A program made the position numbers and the translations under genes. Shown in pieces: positions 63,726 through 64,000 of a stretch of 64,000 nt of DNA (the stretch's first letter is position 1; each line of letters begins with the position of its first letter). Source of the DNA: Cladopsammia gracilis (taxonomy: Eukaryota; Cnidaria; Anthozoa; Scleractinia; Dendrophylliidae). The DNA is taken from contig JAJGOT010000030.1 in NCBI GenBank assembly GCA_022457155.1, positions 992,001 through 1,056,000 of the forward strand, in the 5' to 3' direction. Below the pieces are notes generated by a model. It ran no database searches. It was not told the DNA's origin and saw nothing but the letters and a program-made list of their open reading frames with translations.

Positions 63726-64000
63726 TCGACTTCACCAACCACGTTTTTGTCTACCATTTTGGATAACAAACTGTCCGAGAGGTTATTAGTTATTGTATCA
63801 ATAGCAGGTATACATCAGCATTTGCGGCCATCATTTTATTTAACCTGCTTTATCAAATGAAGTATGCATTATGTATATGTATGCATGTATGTATGAACAT
63901 TGACGGCGAACGGAGTTAAATTCATTACAATTAAATTCGACGTCTGAATCAAATGTCGAATTTAACTATTTTAGTCGACTAAAATAGGAATTATATTCGG
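63726..64000. other. Right edge, non-coding
   Basis: Ends in AATTCGAC/GTCGAATT inverted words around 63935-63962 and TAGTCGACTA, possibly the edge of another inverted-repeat element. Confidence 0.35.

Overview
The window looks like the nuclear genome of a cnidarian, most likely a hexacoral (stony coral or anemone). The reasons are its AT-rich, intron-rich DNA, a secreted PAN/EGF/fibrinogen-like protein of the kind common in coral genomes, a tRNA-derived SINE, Penelope-like and several LINE retroelements, and many small terminal-inverted-repeat elements. The genus is not determined. There is no prokaryotic gene organisation; almost all open frames below about 100 codons are noise or antisense shadows.

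Host genes all lie on the minus strand. Gene 1 (about 49.6 to 9.7 kb) can be assembled from phase-compatible exons: a signal-peptide exon behind a TATA box (49599-49509), a PAN/apple exon (34306-34050), a classical EGF exon (32464-32350), an array of calcium-binding EGF exons (31477-21663, plus one at 12254-12132), and a terminal exon for a fibrinogen-related domain (10283-9670). There are 29 intact cbEGF exons of 123 bp, all phase 1-1, giving a predicted secreted protein of about 1,500 residues if all are included. Gene 2, a paralogue with the same start (signal peptide + PAN, then EGF), begins at 2326 and runs off the left edge. A third, broken copy sits upstream: a second signal-peptide exon with its own TATA box (54490-54397) and the start of a PAN exon (52158-52062) cut by a Penelope-like element.

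The cbEGF array (22.4-31.0 kb) is built from five near-identical higher-order units of 6, 6, 4, 4 and 4 exons, introns included, so the expansion is recent. Two features were amplified with it: an ~80 bp element inserted exactly at a 3' splice junction, which supplies a replacement AG, and exons whose only in-frame 5' splice site is GC rather than GT.

The rest is a nest of mobile DNA. A ~9.2 kb foldback structure (12.4-21.6 kb) sits in a cbEGF intron. A second foldback (38.0-48.6 kb) sits in the first large intron; its left arm carries a LINE, which carries a Penelope-like element flanked by 13 bp target duplications and ending in a hammerhead-ribozyme-like sequence; its right arm carries a pogo-like and a Mutator-like element. 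A decayed RTE-type LINE lies inside another foldback repeat at 60-63.7 kb. Several small elements each repeat a private short word many times, which looks like arrays of transposase-binding sites.
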